Source: an uncultured Eubacteriales bacterium (GTDB lineage: Bacteria > Bacillota > Clostridia > Oscillospirales > Oscillospiraceae). From it: DNA of 22,272 nt. Every line of letters starts with the position of its first letter. The stretch's first letter is position 1. Positions 1 to 6,624 of the stretch are shown here, piece by piece. Under the pieces are notes generated by a model that saw only the letters and a list, made by a program, of their open reading frames with translations, did not search any database and had not been told where the DNA came from. The stretch is taken from contig URQA01000030.1 in assembly GCA_900549885.1 (NCBI GenBank), forward strand, positions 1 through 22,272, written 5' to 3'. A program made the translations under genes and the position numbers.

Positions 1-59
1 TTTACCTCTCATCCGGCGATCCATATTTCGGGTCATGAAGTCAGCGGATGAGAGGTAAA
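1..59. repeat. Perfect 15-bp inverted repeat at window edge
   Basis: Bases 1-15 (TTTACCTCTCATCCG) are the exact reverse complement of bases 45-59, separated by 29 bases. It lies inside ppk1 at the point where the protein stops resembling its family. A fold-back chimera at a contig end is more likely than a biological element. Confidence 0.75.
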
Positions 60-1866
60 TCAGCTCATCCCCCTCCCTGCCAAACAGATAGATGCGGGCA
101 TGTTCCAGATATCGGCCCACGATGCTGGTCACTTGGATGTGCTCCGTCTCCCCCTCTACACCGGGCAACAGACAGCAAATCCCCCGGACGATCATCTCCA
201 CCTCCACACCTGCCTGAGATGCCTGATGAAGTTTGCGAATCAGCTCCAGGTCGGTCACGGAGTTAAGCTTGAGAAAGATATATCCCTGAGGTCCTTTGGC
301 AATCTCCCGGTCGATGAGCGCCAGCAAGCGGCTCTTCATTGCGTTTGGTGCCACCAGCAGGCGGCGGTATTCCCCTTCCAGGTTGCCGATGGCCAGATTT
401 TTGAAAAATTCCACTGCGTCCGCGCCGATTTCCGGATCCGCTGTAATATAGGACAGGTCCGTATACTGGGCGGCGGTCTTTTCATTGTAATTTCCGGTGC
501 CCACCTGAGTGATGTAAGACACGCCGCTGCGGTCCTTCCGGGTGATGAGGCACACCTTGGAATGGACCTTATAGGAGTCGAAGCCATAAAGGATGCGGCA
601 CCCCGCCTCCTCCAGCTGCTGGGACCAGTCGATGTTGTTCTGTTCGTCAAACCGGGCCCGCAGCTCGATCATGACCGTAACATCCTTGCCATTCTCTGCG
701 GCGTTGCACAGGTACTCCACCAACTTGGCCCGTTTGGCCAGACGGTAGATGGTGATTTTGATGGAGATAACCGCTGGGTCGTCCGCCGCCTCCCGAAGCA
801 GATGGAGAAAGGGCTCCATCGTTTCATAGGGATAGGACAGCAGCACGTCATGGCGCAAGACCTGGCGTGTGATGTTCTCCCCCGGCGTCAGCCCGGCGGG
901 AAACTGGGGCGTGAAGGGGGGATTGGTCAGTTCTTCCCGCAGGGCAGGAGAGAGCTTGTCCGCCAAGGAGAATACATATCCCATTTTCATCGGGGATGCG
1001 GTAACATACACCTGGGCAGCCGTCAGGTCCAGGCGCTGGCAGAAATACTTTTGGAACCGGCCGCTGACCGCACAGCTCAGCTCCAGCCGGACGGGGGCCA
1101 GCTTTGTTCGGGAGCGCAGCAGCTTTCTCATCTGGGCCCGGAAATCCTCATCCACCTCGAAGGCCTCGTCGTTGGGGGTGATATCGGCGTTGCGGGTGAC
1201 ACAGAAAACCGTCTTTTCCACCACTTCGTAGCCCCGGAAAATCTTCTCCACTTGGCTGAGCAGAATATCTGCCGTATGAATATAGCGCACTTGGGCCCCA
1301 GGCAGGAATACCACCTCCGGCAGAGAGGCGGGCACTGGGATAAAGCCGAACATCTCCCCCCGCTTATCCCGGAGCAGGGCGCCTACATGGAGTACTTTGT
1401 TTACTAGGTGGGGAAAGGGATGGTGACTGTCCACGATCTGCGGGGAGAGAATGGGATCCATTTCCTGGTCAAAGTAGTGCTTGAGGTATTTGTGCTCCGG
1501 CTTTTCCAGGCGGTTTAGGTCCAGTTCACATATACCGTATTCTTCTAACTCCCGTTGGAGGCTGGCGCAGATCTCGTCCTTTCGCCGGATGAGGGGGCGG
1601 ACCGCGTCAAAGATAGCCTCCAGTTGCTGCCGGGCGGTCAGTCCCGACTTATTATCCACCGAATTTTCTCCCATGAGGGTCATGTCGTGGAGACTTCCCA
1701 CCCGTATCATGAAGAACTCGTCCAAATTGCTGGTGAAAATGGACACAAATTTCAGCCGCTCCAGAAGGGGAACCGTATTGTCCATCGCCTCCAGCAGCAC
1801 CCGCTCGTTGAACCGCAGCCAGGACAGTTCCCGGTTCTGGGTATACCGCAGATGGGTCTCAGTCAT
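1..1866 (-). CDS. ppk1: Polyphosphate kinase 1, C-terminus missing at window edge
   Basis: Transfers the terminal phosphate of ATP to a growing polyphosphate chain, reversibly, at the cytoplasmic face of the membrane. Translating the minus strand from 1866 gives an unbroken frame of 622 codons to the left edge. The N-terminus reads TQNRELSWLRFNERVL, followed by TSNLDEFFMIRVG, both typical of the PPK1 N and head domains. The phosphoacceptor histidine lies in KVHSKVCLI at residue 435, and the C-terminal catalytic half ends with IYLSSADFMTRNMDRR. Family members are about 690-700 residues, so roughly 70 are lost. The ATG overlaps the end of ppx by 8 bases (ATGACTGA) and has a GGAGGAG site inside ppx, so translation is probably coupled. 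The last codons at positions 1-12 (MRGK) do not match the usual DRRVE continuation; see findings. Confidence 0.95.
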   Translation of the reverse strand, partial: MTETHLRYTQNRELSWLRFNERVLLEAMDNTVPLLERLKFVSIFTSNLDEFFMIRVGSLHDMTLMGENSVDNKSGLTARQQLEAIFDAVRPLIRRKDEICASLQRELEEYGICELDLNRLEKPEHKYLKHYFDQEMDPILSPQIVDSHHPFPHLVNKVLHVGALLRDKRGEMFGFIPVPASLPEVVFLPGAQVRYIHTADILLSQVEKIFRGYEVVEKTVFCVTRNADITPNDEAFEVDEDFRAQMRKLLRSRTKLAPVRLELSCAVSGRFQKYFCQRLDLTAAQVYVTASPMKMGYVFSLADKLSPALREELTNPPFTPQFPAGLTPGENITRQVLRHDVLLSYPYETMEPFLHLLREAADDPAVISIKITIYRLAKRAKLVEYLCNAAENGKDVTVMIELRARFDEQNNIDWSQQLEEAGCRILYGFDSYKVHSKVCLITRKDRSGVSYITQVGTGNYNEKTAAQYTDLSYITADPEIGADAVEFFKNLAIGNLEGEYRRLLVAPNAMKSRLLALIDREIAKGPQGYIFLKLNSVTDLELIRKLHQASQAGVEVEMIVRGICCLLPGVEGETEHIQVTSIVGRYLEHARIYLFGREGDELIYLSSADFMTRNMDRRMRGK

Positions 1867-2773
1867 GGCGGCTCTCCTCCTCTAGCATATACATGAGGTA
1901 CCCTTCCCGGACGCCATAGGGACTTGCGGCAAACGACCGGCACTGGTAGCGGTTTGCCACCGCCTCCAAAATTGCCAAGCCGGGCAGCAGGGTATGCAGC
2001 CGGTCCGGGGCCGTCTTGACGATGGCGGAAAGCAGCTCCCGGCGGTCTGTCTTGAGCCGCTTGAGCATCTTGTGGATCCGTTTGCAGGGATAGCCGCCGT
2101 AACCGGACTGGTCCCCATACAGCTCGTCGTTCAGCGAACAGCTGGCCCGGCAGGTTCCTCCCACCCCATACAGGGCGGGGATGCAGTCTCTTTCTGCGGG
2201 AAATTCCACCGTCTTGAGCAGGCTTTCGGCATGCCGGGAAATATCCCGCAGTTCATCGGCGGTGGGGATGATGTCACGGACAAATCTAGTGTACATATTC
2301 AGGGACCCCATGGGCAAAGAGCAGGCGGAGGTCACCTGCCGGTCGTGAAACAGCACCAGTTCTGTGGAGCCGCCGCCGATATCCACCAACAGACCGTCGG
2401 GACCGTTCAGGGTTCGCAGGGCGCCGAAATAGTCGAAAATGGCCTCCTCCTGGCCGGTGAGGACCCGGACCTCAAGGCCGCAAATCCTCCGAATCTCCTC
2501 CAGCACCTCCTGGGTGTTGATGATATTGCGCAGAGAGGCGGTGGCAAACACATAGACCCGCTTGGGGTGTACGCTGTCCAGAATTGCCTGGAACCGCTGC
2601 AGCACCTCCACGGCCTTCTGCACTCCCCTTGGGGTGAGCTGCTGTTCTTTGTCGATATATCCGGCCAGCCCGGCAGGCTGCTTGCTGTTGAGCATCTGCC
2701 GAGGCTCCCCGTCCGCCAGCTTGTACAGGACCAGGCGCATGCTGTTGGAACCGATGTCAATAACTGCGTACAT
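1859..2773 (-). CDS. ppx: Exopolyphosphatase (Ppx/GppA family)
   Basis: Hydrolyses terminal phosphate from polyphosphate, or pppGpp in GppA-type members; cytoplasmic. The 304-residue protein has the actin-like ATPase fold signatures: phosphate-1 motif DIGSNSMRL at residues 6-14, LTGQEEA at 105-111 and phosphate-2 motif DIGGGSTEL at 131-139. Its length matches the short, single-module Ppx of about 300 residues without the C-terminal HD-like extension. The ATG at 2773 is preceded by AAGGAG with suitable spacing. It is the first gene of a two-gene unit with ppk1, whose start it overlaps, so synthesis and breakdown of polyphosphate are co-expressed. Ppx versus GppA activity cannot be told from sequence; the ppk1 neighbour favours Ppx. 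Confidence 0.92.
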   Translation of the reverse strand: MYAVIDIGSNSMRLVLYKLADGEPRQMLNSKQPAGLAGYIDKEQQLTPRGVQKAVEVLQRFQAILDSVHPKRVYVFATASLRNIINTQEVLEEIRRICGLEVRVLTGQEEAIFDYFGALRTLNGPDGLLVDIGGGSTELVLFHDRQVTSACSLPMGSLNMYTRFVRDIIPTADELRDISRHAESLLKTVEFPAERDCIPALYGVGGTCRASCSLNDELYGDQSGYGGYPCKRIHKMLKRLKTDRRELLSAIVKTAPDRLHTLLPGLAILEAVANRYQCRSFAASPYGVREGYLMYMLEEESRHD

Positions 2774-2817
2774 AGGAAAGGATCTCCTTGTCGATACTCA
2801 TGCTCTTTCAACGTGAT

Positions 2818-2846
2818 ATTATAGGAATATCCGGAAACGGGCACAA
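2818..2846 (-). promoter_or_regulatory. Sigma-A promoter of ppx-ppk1
   Basis: On the minus strand TTGTGC (2846-2841), 17 bases, then a consensus TATAAT (2823-2818). The start would fall near 2811, giving a leader of about 38 nt before the ppx ATG. Confidence 0.65.
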
Positions 2847-2911
2847 TCATACAGCGGTCATCGAGAAGTAAAAAAACGGTAAAGAATACGGCCGTCGATT
2901 TGGGGGGAGAA

Positions 2912-2940
2912 TTGACAAAAAGGGGAAAATCTCATATGAT
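2912..2940 (+). promoter_or_regulatory. Strong sigma-A promoter of the decarboxylase gene
   Basis: TTGACA (2912-2917), 17 bases, TATGAT (2935-2940): full -35 consensus and 5/6 at -10. The predicted leader is about 95 nt and holds a short GGTCAG...CTGACC stem (2946-2977). It is divergent from the ppx promoter, with about 65 bases between them. Confidence 0.8.
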
Positions 2941-3040
2941 AATATGGTCAGGGCTTCCCTCTCAGGCGGCTCTGACCGTGAGCACAGGGCGGGCTGTCCG
3001 GCCAAAGAGGGTCCGCAGCGCCCAAAGGAGACAAAGACAG

Positions 3041-4297
3041 ATGAAACGTCCATTTCTCACCCTGGACCAAGCCAGGGAGATCATTAAGACCTACCCCACC
3101 CCTTTCCACATCTATGACGAGAAAGGCATTCGCGCCACAGCCCGCTCTCTCCGGGCTGCCTTTGCGTGGAATCCGGGGTTCAAGGAATACTTTGCCGTCA
3201 AAGCCACTCCCACGCCGGGAATCCTGAAGCTCCTGCGGGACGAGGGATGCGGGGTGGACTGTTCGTCCCTCACGGAGCTGATGATGAGCCAGCGTTGCGG
3301 CTTTTCCGGACATGACATCATGTTCTCCTCCAACGAGACTCCGGCGGAGGAATTCCAGCTGGCCAGCCAGCTGGGAGCGGTCATTAACCTGGATGATCTG
3401 ACCCATGTGGATTTTTTGTATCAGACATTGGGCCATATCCCGGAAACCATCTCCTGCCGCTACAACCCAGGCGGCACTTTTACCCTAGGGGAGAGTAAAG
3501 AGGGATTTCAGGTGATGGACAAGCCGGGAGACGCCAAATACGGCATGACCCGGCCACAGCTCACCCAGGCCTACAGGCGGCTCAAGGAACTGGGGGCAAG
3601 GCACTTTGGATTGCACGCCTTCCTGGCTTCCAACACCATCTCCAATGACTACTACCCTGCTCTGGCCCGGATTTTGTTTCAGACTGCGGTGGAGCTGTCG
3701 GAGGAAACAGGGTGCCACATTGCCTTTATCAACCTGTCCGGCGGCGTAGGAGTGCCCTATCGCCCCGACCAGAGTGCGAACGACATCATGGCTATCGGCC
3801 AGGGAGTGCGCAAGGCCTATGAGGAAATCCTGATGCCCGCGGGTATGGGCGACGTAGCGATCTACACCGAGCTGGGCCGCTTCCTTCTGGCCCCAAACGG
3901 CCATCTGGTGACCACCGCCGTCCACGAAAAGCATATCTATAAAGAGTATATCGGTGTGGATGCCTGCGCGGCCAACCTGATGCGCCCGGCCATCTACGGG
4001 GCCTACCACCACATCACGGTGCTGGGCAAGGAAGACCAGCCCTGCGACCACAAATATGATGTGGTGGGCTCTCTGTGTGAAAACAGCGATAAGTTCGCTA
4101 TCGACCGGATGCTGCCCAAAATCGACATGGGAGACATCCTGGTGCTTCATGATACTGGAGCACATGGCTTCTCCATGGGGTACAACTACAATGGCAAGCT
4201 GCGCTCGGCCGAGCTGCTGCTTCAGGAGGACGGCAGCGTGGAGCTGATACGGAGAGCTGAAACGCCTGATGATTATTTTGCCACATTGGTGTGGTAG
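3041..4297 (+). CDS. lysA: Diaminopimelate decarboxylase-type PLP enzyme
   Basis: Fold-type III PLP decarboxylase, most like diaminopimelate decarboxylase, which makes L-lysine from meso-diaminopimelate in the cytoplasm. The 418-residue protein has an alanine-racemase-like barrel with the PLP lysine in YFAVKAT (K54), HAFLASNT (His192), the glycine-rich phosphate loop SGGVGVPY (233-240), TELGRFLLAP (276-285, in place of the EPGRS motif), and the C-terminal active-site block GSLCENSDKFA (343-353) with Cys346. A Tyr-rich segment GYNYNGKLR follows at 380-388. I chose the ATG at 3041 because AAAGGAG lies 10 bases upstream and the family starts there; the frame is open further upstream to 2900, but that overlaps the promoter. 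It stands alone, not in a lysine operon. The ELGRF variant places it in a divergent LysA subgroup, so another amino-acid substrate is possible. Confidence 0.82.
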   Translation: MKRPFLTLDQAREIIKTYPTPFHIYDEKGIRATARSLRAAFAWNPGFKEYFAVKATPTPGILKLLRDEGCGVDCSSLTELMMSQRCGFSGHDIMFSSNETPAEEFQLASQLGAVINLDDLTHVDFLYQTLGHIPETISCRYNPGGTFTLGESKEGFQVMDKPGDAKYGMTRPQLTQAYRRLKELGARHFGLHAFLASNTISNDYYPALARILFQTAVELSEETGCHIAFINLSGGVGVPYRPDQSANDIMAIGQGVRKAYEEILMPAGMGDVAIYTELGRFLLAPNGHLVTTAVHEKHIYKEYIGVDACAANLMRPAIYGAYHHITVLGKEDQPCDHKYDVVGSLCENSDKFAIDRMLPKIDMGDILVLHDTGAHGFSMGYNYNGKLRSAELLLQEDGSVELIRRAETPDDYFATLVW

Positions 4298-4338
4298 CGG
4301 ACTTTTGGACCATTTTCCGATTTTCGCGGGGCGAAGTA

Positions 4339-4370
4339 CGGTGGAGACCGGAGTCACCGGCCCCTCTTTT
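4339..4370 (+). terminator. Weak candidate terminator after lysA
   Basis: An interrupted stem around CGGT...ACCG (4339-4359) with an inner GAC/GTC pair, followed by CCCCTCTTTT. The stem is short and bulged. Confidence 0.3.
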
Positions 4371-4397
4371 GTCTTATTCCATGTTCCCATCCTTAAA

Positions 4398-4463
4398 CAT
4401 TAGCCGCTCCCCCGTGAGTCCCGTTCTCTAAAACAGACGGAACTCTCGGAGGCGCGGCTAATG
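4398..4463. repeat. 66-nt imperfect palindrome in intergenic region
   Basis: The outer arms CATTAGCCGC (4398-4407) and GCGGCTAATG (4454-4463) are perfect. The inner arms continue through CCGTGAGT.CCGT against ACGG.ACTCTCGG with a few mismatches, closing near CTAAAACAG. Two mismatches become G-U pairs in a minus-strand transcript. No uridine tract follows on either side, so it is not a standard terminator. Confidence 0.7.
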
Positions 4464-4867
4464 CATTTCATACTATTACCAGGGTGACTGCCGACACGCT
4501 TGCCCTGGCTACTCTACTGCCTGAAATAGTACTGCTGTCAGATCTTAAACACGTTGCGGAAATCTGCTTGGTTATATATTTCCGTTTCTGCCGTTCTTCC
4601 GGGAACTAGCCTAAGATAAAGTTCTAGTCTGCAAGCTGGATCCGGCTCCTATCAATGCTTATTTCTACACGTTTTTGCCTGAAAGAACTTCCACTTCTCC
4701 CACCAGGAGGACACACTGCGTCCTTGAAGCGCCGGGGATGCTGCCCGGTCTGGAACACCATAGGCGCACCCATGATTCCTGGTCTCACAGCCCGCCGGCC
4801 AGGTTTATATCGTTCCGGGTACAGACGCTCCCTTAGAGGCTCCAGGCGAAACGCGCGCTGCGCTTTC
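4464..4867. other. Gene-poor stretch with nested stems
   Basis: No open frame here has a ribosome binding site or recognisable protein. Next to the palindrome a nested stem can be drawn: TACTATT (4471-4477) with AATAGTA (4525-4531), enclosing CCAGGG (4479-4484) with CCCTGG (4503-4508). The rest, 4535-4867, shows nothing I can name. Confidence 0.5.
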
Positions 4868-4896
4868 TTGACCTGCACGTTCGTTTTGTGTATCAT
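4868..4896 (+). promoter_or_regulatory. Sigma-A promoter of the sigma-54 activator gene
   Basis: TTGACC (4868-4873), 17 bases, TATCAT (4891-4896). The predicted start is near 4903, about 75 bases before the gene. Confidence 0.65.
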
Positions 4897-4979
4897 AAAG
4901 TTGTGTTGTCAAATGGAGACGATGTGCGTGGGTCCTCTTCCCTGCACCAGGGCCCCAGCGGAAAGGAATGGTCTGATCA

Positions 4980-6338
4980 ATGGAACTGAATCAGGATGCC
5001 CGCGCTGTGCTGGATGCCATGCGGGAAGGCATTAACATCATTGACGCGGAGGGGCGCATTATATTCGGCAATAAGGCCTACCTGGATTTTCTGAGCAAAG
5101 AGACGGGAATCGGCATCGGTTCCATTGAAGGTCAATACCTGCGGGACCTGCGCCCGGGAGCCCGGCTGCCCGAGGTGCTCGCCACCGGAAAACCCATCCT
5201 TCACGCCCCTCGGATGGAGAAACAAGATGAGATCTATTTTGTCAACATGTACCCTATTTTCCAGGACGGAGAAATGGTGGGGGGCTTGTCCGTGGTCACC
5301 TTTCTCAAGGATGCCTATGCCTTTCAAACTGAGCTGGAGCAGTATGAAAAGCGCAATAAGCAGGTGCTTCACCGGGTCAACAAGGCCAACTCCGCTCGGT
5401 ATACCTTTGATTCCATTGTTGCGGTTGGAGAAAACGTTCAGGCTGTGAAGGCCCTGGCTCAGAAAGCGGCGGAGACCGACGCCACAGTTCTGCTGGCCTC
5501 GGAGAGCGGCACAGGCAAGGAGCTTTATGCCCAAGCCATCCACAACGCCAGCGCCCGAAAAAATGAGGTGTTCGTGGCCATCAACTGCGCCAACTTCAAC
5601 GCAAATACTCTGGAATCTGAGCTGTTTGGATACGTGGAGGGAGCTTTCACGGGCGCCAAAAAGGGCGGTAAGATTGGTCTGTTTGAGGCGGCCAATGGCG
5701 GCACACTCTTTTTGGACGAGGTGTCTGAGATGGACTACTCCCTTCAGGCCAAGCTGCTCCGGGCGATCCAAGAGGGGCGCATCCGCCCGGTGGGCGGCGT
5801 ACAGGAAATCGAGGTAGATGTGCGTCTTATCTCCGCTTCCAACGCCGACTTGAACACCTACATCCAGCAGGGGCGGTTTCGCCGGGACCTGTACTACCGC
5901 CTGTCCACCTTCCAAATCCATATTCCCCCCCTGCGGGACCGGCGGCAGGACATTCCCGCCCTTACCGACGTGGTGCTGTCCGAGTTGTCCAAGAAGCTTA
6001 AACGATCCATCACCATCACCCAGGAGGCCAGACGGTGCCTCGCACTTCACGATTGGCCGGGTAATGTGCGGGAGCTGCGAAACGTCCTGGAGTTTTCCGC
6101 TTACTTGTCCGACAATGGCGCCATCGTCCGGGATTCTCTGCCCGAACACATCGTCCGCCCCGCTGTGGAACAGCCGGAGATCTCTCTGGCCCAACGGGTG
6201 CGGGTGTTTGAGCGAGCGGAGATCAGCAAGCTGCTATTGAAAAATGGGGCCGATCTGGCCGGAAAAAAAGAGACCGCCCGGCAGTTGGGTATTTCTCTGG
6301 CCACCCTTTACAACAAGCTGGCAGATCCAGAATTCTAA
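4980..6338 (+). CDS. Sigma-54-dependent activator (PAS, AAA+, Fis HTH)
   Basis: Enhancer-binding protein that remodels sigma-54 RNA polymerase with ATP. It has 452 residues in three parts. An N-terminal PAS-like sensor spans about 8-115 (MREGINIIDAEGRIIFGNKAY). The AAA+ domain spans about 143-375, with Walker A SESGTGKE (174-181), the GAFTGA sigma-54 contact loop (221-226), Walker B GGTLFLDE (240-247), RRDLYYRL (301-308) and DWPGNVREL (358-366). A Fis-type HTH lies at about 410-450 (KKETARQLGISLATLYNKL). The ATG at 4980 follows GGAAAGGA by 12 bases; the nearer ATG at 4968 hits a stop after two codons. It has no receiver domain, so a small ligand sensed by the PAS domain, rather than a kinase, is likely. 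Palindromes directly after the gene and a sigma-54 promoter in front of the next gene make the downstream carrier operon its probable target. Confidence 0.94.
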   Translation: MELNQDARAVLDAMREGINIIDAEGRIIFGNKAYLDFLSKETGIGIGSIEGQYLRDLRPGARLPEVLATGKPILHAPRMEKQDEIYFVNMYPIFQDGEMVGGLSVVTFLKDAYAFQTELEQYEKRNKQVLHRVNKANSARYTFDSIVAVGENVQAVKALAQKAAETDATVLLASESGTGKELYAQAIHNASARKNEVFVAINCANFNANTLESELFGYVEGAFTGAKKGGKIGLFEAANGGTLFLDEVSEMDYSLQAKLLRAIQEGRIRPVGGVQEIEVDVRLISASNADLNTYIQQGRFRRDLYYRLSTFQIHIPPLRDRRQDIPALTDVVLSELSKKLKRSITITQEARRCLALHDWPGNVRELRNVLEFSAYLSDNGAIVRDSLPEHIVRPAVEQPEISLAQRVRVFERAEISKLLLKNGADLAGKKETARQLGISLATLYNKLADPEF

Positions 6339-6348
6339 AATTCCGGAA
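6333..6348. promoter_or_regulatory. Degenerate activator half/whole site 1
   Basis: TTCTAA-AATT-CCGGAA: a perfect left half and a 3/6 right half of the motif seen twice downstream. It overlaps the stop codon of the activator gene. Its centre is exactly 21 bp (two helical turns) from site 2. Confidence 0.45.
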
Positions 6349-6353
6349 TGCCG

Positions 6354-6369
6354 TTCTAATATTTTAGAA
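6354..6369. promoter_or_regulatory. Activator site 2, TTCTAA-N4-TTAGAA
   Basis: Perfect dyad TTCTAA (6354-6359), TATT, TTAGAA (6364-6369). It lies about 190 bases upstream of the predicted sigma-54 start, in the normal range for enhancer sites of Fis-type activators. Confidence 0.7.
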
Positions 6370-6415
6370 ATCAGTCTCTGTTCACAGTTTAGACATGATT
6401 TTCTCCGTTTTCTGC

Positions 6416-6447
6416 CGGTCCAATTCTAAATTGTTAGAATTGGACCG
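6416..6447. promoter_or_regulatory. Activator site 3 within a 14-bp-arm palindrome
   Basis: The same TTCTAA-N4-TTAGAA core (6424-6439) is embedded in perfect 14-base arms, CGGTCCAATTCTAA and its complement, with loop ATTG. It lies about 120 bases upstream of the predicted start. As RNA it would form a strong hairpin and could also end the activator transcript, but no uridine tract follows. Confidence 0.72.
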
Positions 6448-6526
6448 CTCCCATCTTCTCCTCACCCCTCCCTCAGAAAGCCTGAGATACCAGTCCTTTT
6501 CGGCATGAGCCTCCGCTCTTCCATCT

Positions 6527-6542
6527 TGGCACGCAGCTTGCT
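6527..6542 (+). promoter_or_regulatory. Sigma-54 (-24/-12) promoter
   Basis: TGGCACGCAGCTTGCT matches TGGCACG-N4-TTGCW fully. The invariant GG (6528-6529) and GC (6540-6541) are separated by exactly 10 bases. The start would be near 6553, about 72 bases before the carrier ATG. Confidence 0.88.
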
Positions 6543-6624
6543 TTCTAGTTTGATGTAGCTACGAGCGCAGTCTGCGCCATTGGGTCCCATCCAACCAAGA
6601 ATGAGAAAACGAGGAGGCATTGTT

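Noticed and set aside
100..1407. Long plus-strand open frame of 435 codons
   Set aside because: Antisense of ppk1; no ribosome binding site and low-complexity antisense-type composition. The minus strand encodes an unmistakable PPK1.
4655..5035. Open frame of 126 codons before the activator
   Set aside because: Crosses the activator's promoter and start, has no ribosome binding site and no recognisable protein features.
4977..6194. Minus-strand open frame of 405 codons
   Set aside because: Antisense of the sigma-54 activator, whose domains are clear on the plus strand.
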